Assembly (NCBI GenBank): GCA_030549495.1
Contig: JAUIRK010000984.1
Coordinates: 1 to 64,000 of the forward strand
Direction: 5' to 3'
Origin: Nectonema munidae
Taxonomy: Eukaryota; Nematomorpha; Nectonematoida; Nectonematidae
Length of the DNA: 64,000 nt
Shown here piece after piece: positions 56,201-64,000 of the stretch. The position numbers and the translations under genes were made by a program. Each line of letters opens with the position of its first letter. Positions within the stretch are counted from its first letter, which is position 1. Below the pieces are notes generated by a model. That model searched no databases. It was not told where the DNA came from and worked only from the letters and a program-made list of their open reading frames with translations.

Positions 56201-59200
56201 ATTTTATCAATATTGCATGAAGTTAAAATTTATTGCATGATTTTTCAATTTTTATAACATATGTAGCGTTTTGTTTCTTGTAAATCGATTTTCTATTTAA
56301 AAAAAGAGTATGTTTGATCATCGCTTATAAGCCTTGATGATAGGAAGTATTAACTAAATGATTTTAAAGTCATCTTATTTTAATTCAGTGTTTCCTTGAA
56401 CAAGGGTCGCTACATAACATCTCTGGGTCGCACAATCACATTCCTCACACTTCTACTTCCATTTTGTTTCTTCCTCTTCCTACATTCGATTTTTTAAATG
56501 CTCTTTGTAGGTGAATTGCAATGACACTTCCTTGGATCCCAATAATTCCATTCAAGCTAGCGTATTTGTGGGAACTGCAACCAAAATTGAAAAACCTTTC
56601 TTCCGACTGACTTCTGTAATTATTTTCCCCTTTTTCGTCATCACTTCACCCTATGTTTTATTTATACGTATCTAGGCACCCAAATCGCATGAAGTCAGAC
56701 CGCCTTCCGTTTTGAAGAAAGCTCTTTCTTTCGTTCAAGAAAAGTGGAAACAGGAGAAAAACTACCCTTACATCTGTAGTCAGCTCAGATCTATCAGGCA
56801 GGACTTGACTGTAACTTTTCAAAATTTAAGTATATCTTTTGCCATTTCATCATGTTTGTATCATTTTCAGATTCAGAACATCAAAAATGAATTCACTGTC
56901 CAAGTCTATGAAACACATTGTCGCTTTGCACTTGAAGCTGTAAGTCGTTGTTATTTTCATATTTCTATATCAGTGGTCTGACAAGATGACTAACGTGTAT
57001 TGCCAGACTCTTAAACATAAAAATCTGCAAAACTTGACTCTTTTTTTGAAAAGATTGACTCAAAACACAAGGAAAAAAATACAAGAATTTTCTAACAATT
57101 TGATTAGCTGCTATGAATTGGTGGTGTGGCAAGACAACTTGCCAGACTTCAATATATCTTTTTTACAAATGCGTTAAAATTTAAAAACCTCACTTTTCAA
57201 AATTTTCCAATAAAATTTCCCACACTTCATTAGAATATCACAAATTAGAAGTATTTGTAATTTTGACGAACTTGACTGACATATGTCGGAGTTATGCCTG
57301 TTTAAAATTTAGTCACGTGGAAGCCATATATTACATCATGATGAATATGAATATATGCGACTTTTTGGATGAAATTTGATATGATATACTGTCCAGCCTA
57401 TACTTCTAATGCAATTTTGCTTGAAAAGGACCACTAAAAATATACTTTTTGACACCATTCCAATGTTAAGTTGAGTATTGTTTGTAACGTTCGCATCCAT
57501 CCTTTCGGATGTCGTGGTCCCACCCAGAATGCTGAGTCTAGGATCTACCATGACTTTCCATCTCACTAAACGCCTAATACGGGTCCTCGTTATTGCATGA
57601 CTCTACCTTGATATATATTTCAAATGTGTAAATACAGCTGAGTGAAAGATACAATTCTAACGCGAATGCTGCAAAATTGGAAATGATCTTGATATCTAGT
57701 TGTAGCTTGATTACCAACAACGTTAGAATCGGGTCGCCAGATTCTAACTGTAAGAACCTTTGAATTCTTCAGAGGAAGAAACCCACGATAAAAGACCAAC
57801 AGCCATTCCAATGTTTATTTTATTTTTCAAATATATAATGTAACACCTTAAATTTTTATAAAGAGGGATGGTTATAGCCATATTTTTATATTATAAAAAA
57901 TTTTAATTTTGCTGTAATGTGACAAAATCTAGTTATCGATCTCATAATAATTTTAATGCAAAATTTGGTTGAAAAGATACCATTAATGAATATGTATTTT
58001 GATTTGTTTTTAGAAAAAAACGCCATCGTTTAACATGAAAGTAGTTAGGAAGGTTTTTTAAGTTGATATTTCAAACCTGTGTTAGCGGCCACCTGCGGAT
58101 AGTGGCCAAAATAATTTCCCCCACAAGAAAAATAGTGCTATATACCTTGTCTATAGCGGTCACCTGTTCAACGCGGACAGCGGCCACTTGTAGTGCATCC
58201 AAAAACAGTTTTTTGACTCCGTAAAGCGGCCACCGATATTAAAATTTGTCAAACAATATTTCGTAAAATTTTATTTTTTGAGCAGAATTTGAGGTGTCGA
58301 CAACGAGAACCCAATCCCGGGATTGCGAGACCATGCAACCGCGTCACGACTCATTGGGTGCTATAGCGCATTTTCAAATCCTCTAATTAAGTTTGGAATT
58401 AATCAAAAAAGTTTCAAAGCTCTGCTAAGAGGAGATCAGAATTCAATGTCATTCTTTTAGCTTCAAGCTTGGATATTGTGCGTGTGCAAACATTTTCACA
58501 ACATGGATTGCCTGCAGCTTACGCATTGTTTTACAGTTATTAAATTTGATTGATTATTACTTATGTTAGACTTATGAATCATGTATCAATCGATATTGAA
58601 TAAACCTGCCAGAACTAGTCTTGTCAGCTCACTTGTGAGAGCTGTCAAAAGAAGGTGATGAAGCATGCGTAAATTTATTTCATTCTCAATCAGCATCTCT
58701 TTCGTCTTAACAAAACATCGCTAGTACATCAATCGTATTGATTGCATTTTCTTCAACACATCCCATCTCATTCATTTTCATTGCGTGAGTTTGCCATGGC
58801 TCCAGGTCGCTTTCCTCTTTCCGTGGAGAAAAAGATTGAGGTCATTAAAATGCATGATCAGTACAAGATGAGAGCCCGCTCCATCGCCGAGAGTCTTAGT
58901 TTCTAAAGTCATCGTTGTGGTCGAACACAGTTTCTCAACATTATCAAGCGCAAAGCTGAGTGGTTAGAAGAAATTGGAAGTAACGTGCCTCTCGATCGGA
59001 AGAGGAAAATAAGGAAGACCGCCAATTATGAACTAAACATCGTACTTTACGAGTGGTTTAAGAACACAACAGCACGTATGCTGCCAGTTAGTGGAGCGCT
59101 TTTGCAAGAGAAGGCTCAAGCACTCACAGTTGAACTTGACCTGAAGAACTTCAAAGCTTCCAACGGATGGTTAGAGGCATTTCGGCAACGTCACAATATT

Positions 59201-61222
59201 GTTTTTGGCAAGATGAATGGAGAGAGTGGTGGGGTGGACAATGCTGTTATCACTGACTGGATATCAAAATTACCAGAACTTTGCGCAAGCTACGAACTCT
59301 GCAATATTTACAACATGGATGAGACGAGTCTCTTCTTTAAAGCGTCAGTTGACTCAATGCTTCATCTGAGAATTAATTTGCCTGAAGCATTCCTATTTCT
59401 TTTCACATCAAATCTAATAATGACGTGAGTAAGGTTGGTTAGGACTGGGTTTGGATAACTCAAGGTCTTGGGTTCGATCGCGCATCAAGCCTACTTTCCT
59501 CAAGGTTTGCGAGAAAAAGAAAAATAAATATGTAGAAAAAAGATTTTAGAATTTTTAAAAATAATGATTAATCTTGACACCAGTTTTTAGGTTTAGTTTA
59601 AGATTTTAAAAAATTGTTGGTAAGAGCATGGATTACCTATGCACAATGCCTAGACTATATAAATCGTTATCTGTAAAATATCTTGAATAAGATCTCTTCT
59701 CTTTAGATTAGAGGTACAAGGCTTTCTTTATTAACAAGAGAATTCAATTTATTAAAGCAGCTCTGTCACTCCCTAAGTATTTTTGCATTTATATTTCGTT
59801 TGATGAATATTTTATGATTTATTGGTGTGGATCGCGTTAACATATTTTACTTTTAATATCAGTTATATAAAATATGCTTAGTAATAATAATATTTTGATA
59901 GAAGAGCGTTTGCCTCTCTATTCAAAATAATCGCTGTTTCTTTTCCATTTGTCATCTTTCCTTTTTCTGGTAGTGCGATCGTGAAGAGTTTAACCAATCG
60001 CAATCTCAACTGAAAATGCTCTATTTTGACGGCAAAAAGTCGAATGTGGTGTTTGAAAACGAAGATGAATTTATCGCCTACCGAATCTTGTACCATCTCT
60101 ACATTGACAATTTTTTAGGTAAATCATTTCTTTCTACTTTCCCTTAATTCAGATGGATTAGCATTCTCAAGCTTCGGCTTTCATGGGGGGATCTTGAGAC
60201 AAAAAAATTTCGAATATTAAATTTCCTGGTTAATTCGAAGTTTGTCTTTATTTTTTTGTCAAATTCACTTGATTTCCACGATTTTTGAGTTAAAAGCCAT
60301 TTCAATCCTGATTTTTCCATATTAAAAAAAGGTTCTTTTGCATTCACATTATTATTAGTCACGGTTATTAGTTAGACACAGTTATTAAGGATTAATTAGT
60401 GTATTAGTTGGTTTCATATGGATCTAATTTAGGGGCCTTGGTTATCGATTTTAACTGAAAAGTTCAATGAATGCATTCATCTTTTAATAAGTTATATAAA
60501 AATAGTTCCTGAAATCTTCAAAGCTAAAATTGGTTCATCATAGTGAGTAGAAATCCTTGATTTATTCATTAAGATATATTTTTGATTTTCATCCAATCCG
60601 ATTGCAACAAATAAATAGCTGCGTTCTCCCCAAACCAACACTATATAAAGTTTAGTATTAGGTTTAGAGAACGAATGCTCTTTGAAGCTGTGCATTATCT
60701 CCATAATCCTTACTTATGTTTGATTAATCTTTTAAATCGTTGTTCACTTTGTTAATTATTTACATTCAAGTTAGTTTAGTTAATTAATGTTTTGATAAGC
60801 TGGGAAAGTTTCAACATTTTACTTTAACTCTCCTTTAGACATGGAAGAGTGGGGCTAGATCTTTCTCTAGGAAATTCTACTTATTCTTTTTGTGTTTTTA
60901 TCATTTGAATTCACCCACTCTCACATTCTGTTTAGGTGTGAGTCTTGAAGTGAGTAGTCTTTCCGAAAAGCAGGTAAGTCACATCGTGATAGCTTTTGCG
61001 ATAAAAGTGGTCAAATGTTTGAGCATAGGTAATTACTGTTCTTTTTTTAAACTTTACAAAACGGCGCCTAAAATGTCGTCAAAGATGTTAGATTGGTTTG
61101 TTGACAAGCAAAGACGCCTCGCCATGAAGAAAATGCTTAGAGCGTGAGATTTTTTACTTCTTACTTCTTGCTCTTCTTTTAGGTATGCGCGCGCTTCTTT
61201 AAATTGCGTGCGATGGAAATGA
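38775..61222 (+). CDS. LENG8: LENG8 homologue (SAC3/GANP family, Thp3-like)
   Basis: Exons supported: 38775-38844, 38907-39330, 41015-41272, 47519-47557, 47634-47937, 48785-49018, 50021-50251, 53754-54053, 55282-55426, 56511-56615, 56676-56810, 56871-56939, 59974-60118, 60936-61143, 61183-61222. An exon from 54111 is likely, but its end and the link to 55282 are unresolved. All other junctions are phase-consistent. The product follows vertebrate LENG8 in order: Tyr/Gln-rich N-terminus, a conserved PP.L..Y....Y..C motif with IDWS, a basic Ser/Arg middle, and the C-terminal SAC3 fold. LENG8 and yeast Thp3 act in nuclear mRNA processing and export with a PCI partner. The start may be ATG 38803 ([14 protein letters not shown]) or lie in an unseen upstream exon. 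The gene is stretched by transposons in its introns. Confidence 0.88.
39340..41010. other. LENG8 intron, nothing recognised
   Basis: AT-rich sequence of about 1.7 kb between two N-terminal exons. No gene, element end or array was recognised. Confidence 0.5.
41280..42050. other. LENG8 intron upstream of the hAT cluster, nothing recognised
   Basis: AT-rich sequence without coding frame or clear repeat. Confidence 0.5.
42050..42190 (+). repeat. Older hAT-type terminal fragment beside the 2.9 kb element
   Basis: TTTATAATTTTCAAAATTTA, CACCACCATTATTGCCCGAC and AGCTCTCAATCCCACCACAA match 30655-30800. A younger element of the same terminal type landed 16 bp further on. Confidence 0.6.
42461..42913. 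mobile_element. MITE nested in the hAT-type element, possibly MULE-type
   Basis: AAAATGCCCCCAATTAAAAA then GTAG at the left is inverted at the right as CTACTTTTAATTGGGGGCAT then TTT. Close outside both ends stands ATCGAATATA, a 9-10 bp direct repeat as expected for MULE-type duplication, although a few bases of each tip differ. Confidence 0.7.
43856..44020 (+). repeat. Tandem array, about 35-37 bp unit
   Basis: Four to five imperfect copies built on GTCCATGGGACGAAATGTCT then TATGAAAA with a G-rich joint (AACGGGCA, AAGGGGCGA). It is not CRISPR-like: there are no unique spacers, only decayed direct repeats. Confidence 0.8.
45120..45700. other. LENG8 intron stretch, nothing recognised
   Basis: Short block CTCGAATAAAAGAC near 45299, shared with 34511. 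Nothing else. Confidence 0.4.
45701..45931 (+). pseudogene. piggyBac-like C-terminal fragment (tentative)
   Basis: [20 protein letters not shown] then VSLQNV follows the start of the piggyBac cysteine-rich tail (C..C......Y.C..CNV.L). The second half of the knuckle is lost. Too short for certainty. Confidence 0.35.
46420..46480 (+). repeat. SINE family 2 fragment
   Basis: AAGGTCTTGGATTCGTTCC then CCTCATAGTTCGATACTAT: the middle of SINE family 2 only. Confidence 0.55.
46494..46772 (-). other. Unrecognised open reading frame with hydrophobic segments
   Basis: 92 codons on the minus strand with segments [17 protein letters not shown] and [16 protein letters not shown]. It has a coding-like composition for this AT-rich sequence, but I recognise no family. 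It may be a piece of a membrane protein or chance. It lies antisense in a LENG8 intron. Confidence 0.25.
46780..47515. other. LENG8 intron stretch
   Basis: AGAATCAGAAT-like words repeat loosely from 46930 to 47040. No gene or element recognised. Confidence 0.4.
47519..49018 (+). CDS. LENG8: LENG8 central exons with the conserved DW motif
   Basis: Exon 47634-47937 reads [17 protein letters not shown], matching the GLKFNIQKRP block of the human protein, then a Ser-rich run. Exon 48785-49018 reads [19 protein letters not shown] and [16 protein letters not shown]. Human LENG8 has WP..MKEYVERCFTACE and AYTIDWSREPLP at this place, so this is the best-conserved part of the N-terminal half. The tiny exon 47519-47557 ([13 protein letters not shown]) was chosen because a 76 bp intron then brings the next exon into phase; its donor (ATCC|GTGATT) is weak. 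Confidence 0.8.
48080..48190. mobile_element. piggyBac-type MITE, TTAA-flanked
   Basis: TTAA then CCCTTCAAGTATCTG at the left and CGTCAAAGGG then TTAA at the right: 111 bp with CCCTT/AAGGG ends and the TTAA target of piggyBac. It could have been mobilised by a relative of the transposase at 15628-16994. Confidence 0.7.
48296..48417. mobile_element. Second piggyBac-type MITE, same family
   Basis: CCCTTCAAGTATCATG starts it and GCCCAAGGG then TTAA ends it. The left TTAA has decayed to TATA. It lies 105 bp from its sister at 48080-48190, in the same orientation and the same LENG8 intron. Confidence 0.6.
50021..54053 (+). CDS. LENG8: LENG8 basic middle region exons
   Basis: Exon 50021-50251 starts in phase 2 after TATTTATCAG and reads [18 protein letters not shown], then [20 protein letters not shown]. 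Exon 53754-54053, also phase 2, reads [38 protein letters not shown] and [11 protein letters not shown]. The corresponding human stretch is rich in Arg, Ser and Lys without strict conservation. A 57 bp intron (54054-54110) then leads to [13 protein letters not shown]; since 57 is divisible by three and open, it could be retained. The end of that next exon is not settled. Confidence 0.65.
50312..50760 (-). mobile_element. LINE 3' end with (ATT)n tail
   Basis: Minus-strand frames read [20 protein letters not shown] then [19 protein letters not shown], the post-RT region of endonuclease LINEs (KIY...VR..LLYG.E.W, RRMLRWICGVSLKDRV). The tail ends in an (ATT)n run preceded by the same block as at 24725. 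It is 5'-truncated, as LINE copies usually are, and sits 60 bp after a LENG8 exon. Confidence 0.7.
50904..52722 (-). mobile_element. MULE with tandem-repeat terminal inverted repeats
   Basis: The left end is TTACGACATTTCATCATCAC then ACGACATTTCAT. The right end is an array of about six GTGATGAAATGTCG-like units (52625-52715), the inverse of the left words. Terminal repeats made of short tandem units are known from several MULE families. A transposase lies between. No 9 bp duplication could be read with confidence. Confidence 0.7.
51147..52346 (-). pseudogene. FLYWCH-type MULE transposase, broken
   Basis: From 52346 downward: [20 protein letters not shown], then the FLYWCH finger [12 protein letters not shown] and HSHFLDG. 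Next comes [11 protein letters not shown] with the first catalytic Asp. A second stretch (51766-51554) gives [20 protein letters not shown] and [20 protein letters not shown] with the second Asp. A third (51377-51147) gives [18 protein letters not shown] and [15 protein letters not shown] with the catalytic Glu. All three acidic residues are visible but lie in different frames. This copy is more complete than the one at 31142-31930. Confidence 0.85.
52730..53750. other. LENG8 intron stretch, nothing recognised
   Basis: AT-rich sequence between the MULE and the next LENG8 exon. No gene or element ends recognised. Confidence 0.5.
54472..54598 (-). repeat. SINE family 2 copy, reverse
   Basis: GTTTTCATCGAGAAGGCAC, GTATCGAACTATGAGG, GATGCGGGATCGAATCCAGC and CCAACCCTACTCACG are the reverse of the family blocks at 5183. 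It lies in a LENG8 intron. Confidence 0.75.
55282..56939 (+). CDS. LENG8: LENG8 exons entering the SAC3 domain
   Basis: Exon 55282-55426 reads [17 protein letters not shown], like KKQKRAARFQHGHS in human. Exon 56511-56615 reads [20 protein letters not shown] (human IVGTCPDITKHYLRLT). Exon 56676-56810 reads [20 protein letters not shown] and [13 protein letters not shown]. Exon 56871-56939 reads [20 protein letters not shown] then LEA. The last two match [21 protein letters not shown] and EFTVEVYETHARIALE almost residue by residue. From 55426 on, all exons are phase 0, and introns are 1084, 60 and 60 bp. This is the strongest part of the gene. Confidence 0.92.
55739..55800 (+). repeat. tRNA-like sequence, SINE head or tRNA relic
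   Basis: GTAGTACCGGTTAGAGCG (A-box-like) followed 35 bp later by TAGTTCCATTCCGA (B-box-like, decayed). No complete cloverleaf could be drawn, so a third SINE family head is more likely than a working tRNA gene. Confidence 0.45.
56973..57155. mobile_element. MITE-like copy of the GGTCTGGCAAG terminal family
   Basis: CAGTGGTCTGACAAGATGAC at the left, and GTGTGGCAAGACAACTTGCC then AGAC at the right, use the same words as the outer ends of the 11.4 kb structure. CAGTGG is typical of hAT ends. The borders are approximate. It starts 33 bp after a LENG8 exon. Confidence 0.4.
57200..58080. other. LENG8 intron stretch, nothing recognised
   Basis: No gene or repeat recognised. GGATGTCGTGGTCCCACCC near 57508 is unusually GC-rich for the area. 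Confidence 0.4.
58081..59423 (+). mobile_element. pogo/Tigger element, 3' end replaced by a SINE
   Basis: The leader carries repeated GTTAGCGGCCACCTGCGG, AGCGGTCACCTGTTC and AGCGGCCACTTG words, typical of Tigger 5' regions, then the transposase. Tigger sequence stops where SINE family 2 begins at about 59424. The element's right end is not in the window. Confidence 0.75.
58796..59428 (+). pseudogene. Tigger/pogo transposase (CENP-B-like), truncated
   Basis: ATG 58796 opens [19 protein letters not shown], the Psq/CENP-B helix-turn-helix. One in-frame TAA at 58904-58906 interrupts it; the frame then continues as [19 protein letters not shown]. The Tc5-type HTH follows ([32 protein letters not shown]). 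Then comes [12 protein letters not shown], which holds the first Asp of the DDE domain. Only about 12 residues later the similarity stops and the frame ends at the SINE junction. The rest of the DDE domain is lost. Codon and frame preservation suggest a relatively young insertion into the LENG8 intron. Jerky-type host genes resemble this, but truncation argues against a functional one. Confidence 0.85.
59424..59510 (+). repeat. SINE family 2 copy joined to the Tigger element
   Basis: GTAAGGTTGGTTAGGACTGG, GATAACTCAAGGTCTTGGG, TTCGATCGCGCATCAAGCC, then TACTTTCCTCAAGG. The 3' part of the family is cut short here. Confidence 0.75.
59974..61222 (+). CDS. LENG8: LENG8 C-terminal SAC3 exons
   Basis: Exon 59974-60118 reads [20 protein letters not shown] and [16 protein letters not shown] (human HEEFNQCQTQLKSLYAEN, GEFTAYRILYYIF). 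Exon 60936-61143 reads [40 protein letters not shown] and [19 protein letters not shown] (human LGNYHRFFRLYCHAP, LVDKFADRERKVALKAMI). The last exon, 61183-61222, reads [12 protein letters not shown] and stop. Human LENG8 has roughly 45-50 more residues after this point, so the protein either ends early here or the last exon is wrong. An AATAAA-like TCAATAAAAC lies near 61534. Confidence 0.85.
60125..60930. other. LENG8 intron, nothing recognised
   Basis: AT-rich, no gene or element ends recognised. Confidence 0.5.
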
Positions 61223-61229
61223 AAGATAT

Positions 61230-62390
61230 GTCTGCAAAAGTTCATCTAATACTCTTCCAACAAGAACGATAGCTAGTCAATGTTTTGTGTACTACCTAAG
61301 AACCAGATTGCAACCAAACTAATTCGCCTCTTATTTTGTACAAGTCAATGAAACGTATATAAAGTGTAGTCAATTAAATCCCTTTAACGAATCTAGTTAA
61401 AGAGAAATGATTCCAAAATTAATTCATGCTCTACAACTGCATTCAGTGTAGTACTTATCCATAATGCCGCGATTGGCTGGTGCTAATTTTGCCGCGCCTC
61501 AAAATTTCAAAAAACACTTAAAAAAATTCAAAACTCAATAAAACAGGAATATAGGTAGGTATGGAAAATTGTAATAAAAAGTTTTATATTTTCTATATGT
61601 CTTAAAGATATATTCTGCACACACTGTCTACTTTACATTGAAAATTAAATATTGAGAAGATAATAAAGTAGAACTAAATTTAATGAGAAATGGATTAATT
61701 AAGAAAAACACAAAAATTAACGTTCGTCATCACTAAATAATTGTTTTTTAATCCCAGCAAAATGCAGGATTCGGGTTTGCTATTTTCTTCCCCATAATTT
61801 TTGGGTTTTAGAACTATGACCAGAATTTTAAAACACTAAAAACTATCTTCCTCTGAAAATTTGGTTTAGGCTTCAAAATACTTGTGCACTAAAATTGGTT
61901 TTGATTTTTGCTTTGATAAATGAGACGTATTTTACAAAAATTATAATTTTTTTTCTTGATCAAATTGCATAATTGACGTGAAATTTTATCAAAAGATCAT
62001 GCATTTTTCAGATTCACTCTAAGTTTTTTCTTATATTGTTTTACATTCTTCCGCCATATCACTCAATGATTTCAGTAACGGACCATTCTCCCTTGCACTC
62101 GTTTCCGCGAATAAAAGAAAGGAGGACCTTGGCCCAAAATGTGATTCGCCAAACAAATAATTAAATTGCGACATCATTTGCGACCACGCTTTCTTAACAC
62201 CGTGTAAATCTCATAAGATCATTAAAACCTCAAATATTCTAGGCATTCTTTGAATTGATTTGATTTAGGAATTTTTGTAATCAATAAATGGTAGGCAGGA
62301 GGTAATCCCTTGAGAAAGATTCATGTTCTTTGACCCTCTAACACTTAGAGTTGACCTCGCTGGTAAACTCAGATTGTTGCCAACATCGCC
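61230..62390. other. Downstream of LENG8, nothing recognised
   Basis: It probably holds the LENG8 3' untranslated region in its first few hundred bases. No other gene or repeat recognised. Confidence 0.4.
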
Positions 62391-62395
62391 TGAGA

Positions 62396-62542
62396 ATGGA
62401 TCATGCATAAATGACGTCCCCCAAAAAATTTTTGAACCTCCCCTGTCGTTATTTTTACCCCTCCTGCTTTATTTTTTAGTGCAGAGCATCTGGAATTAGC
62501 TTGCTCAGTCCTCCCTGTTAGGGGACGCCATGTATGTATGAT
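62396..62542. mobile_element. Short MITE with GATCATGCAT / GTCCCC ends
   Basis: GATCATGCATAAATGACGTC then CCC at the left is imperfectly inverted at the right as GGGGACGCCATGTATGTATG then ATC. It is about 147 bp. Such ATGACGTC...GGGGACG MITEs are common in invertebrates. The superfamily is not assigned. Confidence 0.55.
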
Positions 62543-63110
62543 CGTGATGTCTATCAGAGAAGACATGTTTCCTAAAGCCGAGGAGTGTAGAAAGTTGCCA
62601 AAATTGTATTTTCATCAGAAAACTGACCTCACTCAGGGTCCAGCAAAACGCTTAGATGCAGTTGGAAAATCATTACCACATGCCACGGACATTATCATGC
62701 CACGGATGAACAACTATGTTGAGAGAAAAGTTCGGAGAGCCTGTGGCAGTTAGAGTATATCTTTATCCATGGACCAAACTTTCTAAAATCCTCGTTTGGA
62801 AGAAGATCCCTGCAAGAGCTCTTTAGCTTCTACAAAATCGATGGAGGTGTCAATCCCTTCCTTTTAAGAGCTTTCCTACTCGATAGCGCGTCCGCAGAGC
62901 TCTTGTTTTGCTCGGAATGAAATTAGAGTGGATGAGCATAAAGAATCGCAGTCTTGGATTGGATAGGGGAGTGGTGTTCTCCGGTATTGTGGTAGTCATA
63001 ACAGAGCATGTAGATCAGATAACGATGGACGGGAGAAAAAGTGATCCAGGCCAAAGTGCCATGCTATTTATATATATGTATGCAATGTGAAGAAAAGCCT
63101 TGAAATAAAA
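62543..63110 (+). other. Patch of raised GC with open frames, unrecognised
   Basis: Two plus-strand frames (62538-62753, PKLYFHQKTDLTQGPAKRLD and IIMPRMNNYVERKVRRAC; 62908-63090) lie in sequence clearly richer in G and C than its neighbours. I recognise no domain. It may be a decayed gene, a transposon piece or transferred DNA. AATAAA occurs near 63102. Confidence 0.25.
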
Positions 63111-63660
63111 GCTGAAAAGGTCAGTTTTCTCAGAAATTAGTTTTGTTTTATTTATATTTCATTCTAAATTTTTAATGCTATTTTTGTATATCTACGCCGA
63201 ACAAAGGAAACATTGATACCTTAAGTTATTAACCTCTGCGTAGACAAAATGGGATTTAAAAAAACAAAACTGATTTCTGAACTTACCTTTTCAGCTCATA
63301 TTTTAAGATGAATTTTTCTGAAGATTTTTTTAAACTTTAAGAGAAAATTGTATAACCTGAAGAAAGTCTTTACTCGTTTATTACCACTTTCTCCGTGTTT
63401 GGCAATTTCAAAATATTTTTTGTCTCCACTTGTTCAACCTTAAAAAGTTTTCTGGATTAATATATCTAGATTTTTTTATCAAATATTGTAAGTTCAATGG
63501 TGATGATATTTTTTGATTTTGAAAATTTAAAATAGCTACTAATCTCCAATTTGAATTTTTTTATCAACCATATAAAAAATAATTTATCATACTTGTATAT
63601 TTTTTCAAGTATATTACCATAGAAATGAATTTTATTTTTGATTTTTTCAACTTTATTCAT

Positions 63661-63760
63661 AACTAGCCGGTCGCCTGGTCTTTCCATCCTAATTTTACAA
63701 CACTCTACCAATGATCCTATGTGTCGAGCGAGGCGAGAAACGACCACGCCACCGGCTAGT
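63661..63760. repeat. Inverted repeat ACTAGCCGGT, about 100 bp
   Basis: ACTAGCCGGT at 63662 and ACCGGCTAGT at 63750 flank a GC-rich core (GTGTCGAGCGAGGCGAGAAA). The reverse strand core, GGTGGCGTGGTCGTTTCTCG then TCATTGGTAGAGTG, is weakly tRNA-like. It is either a very small MITE or a SINE relic. Confidence 0.5.
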
Positions 63761-64000
63761 ATATATAATATATATTTACAAAATAAACTGGTAAGGAAAG
63801 GATACATTTTGTATTATGCAAACTAATCTAGGAGCATCGTGCTTTATTTTGAAGAGGGACGGAGGATTTTAAAAGGGTCATGCCCTAATCCTCCTCCCCC
63901 TCCTTTAAATACGACGTTGTCTTTCCTTAATATAAGTGTTTCACTCATAAAATAAATATTTTACCTCAATTTGTATACACTTTAAAAACATTTCATTAAT

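Overview
This window is AT-rich animal nuclear DNA: spliced genes with GT-AG introns and metazoan domains (MANSC, LDL-receptor class A, class A GPCR, LENG8/SAC3), packed with eukaryotic transposons. The mix of ZBED-type hAT, FLYWCH-type MULE, piggyBac, pogo/Tigger, LINEs and tRNA-derived SINEs suggests an arthropod, possibly a copepod. That guess is an inference. No LTR retrovirus, Polinton, CRISPR array or prokaryotic feature was seen.

Two host genes on the plus strand organise the window. Gene 1 (5691-30154) is assembled here from seven phase-compatible exons. It encodes a 446-residue single-pass receptor: signal peptide, MANSC domain, one LDL-receptor class A repeat, charged linker, transmembrane helix and a short tail ending YKLLNGI. 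Its fourth intron, about 16.7 kb, holds an 11.4 kb structure with long inverted arms (9951-21372). Inside that are an antisense intronless GPCR pseudogene with a stop at the conserved TM4 tryptophan, a broken piggyBac copy and an irregular satellite. Gene 2 (38775-61222) is a LENG8 homologue (SAC3/GANP family, mRNA processing and export). It was recognised exon by exon against the human protein as I remember it. Its introns hold a 2.9 kb hAT-type element with a perfect 8 bp target-site duplication, a MULE, a LINE 3' end, a pogo transposase and SINEs.

Between and around them: 1-4088 is a hAT element cut by the window start and carrying nested MITEs; 4.1-5.4 kb is a strikingly G-poor LINE remnant followed by a SINE; 30.6-33.6 kb holds hAT, MULE and second hAT remnants; 35-37.9 kb holds a LINE ORF1 remnant, nested SINEs and, on the minus strand, what may be the last exon of a tetraspanin-like gene. 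From 61.3 kb to the end I see MITEs, an inverted repeat and an unrecognised patch of raised GC.

All gene models come from reading the sequence by eye. Exon borders rest on GT/AG sites, reading phase and remembered family similarity, with no transcript support.
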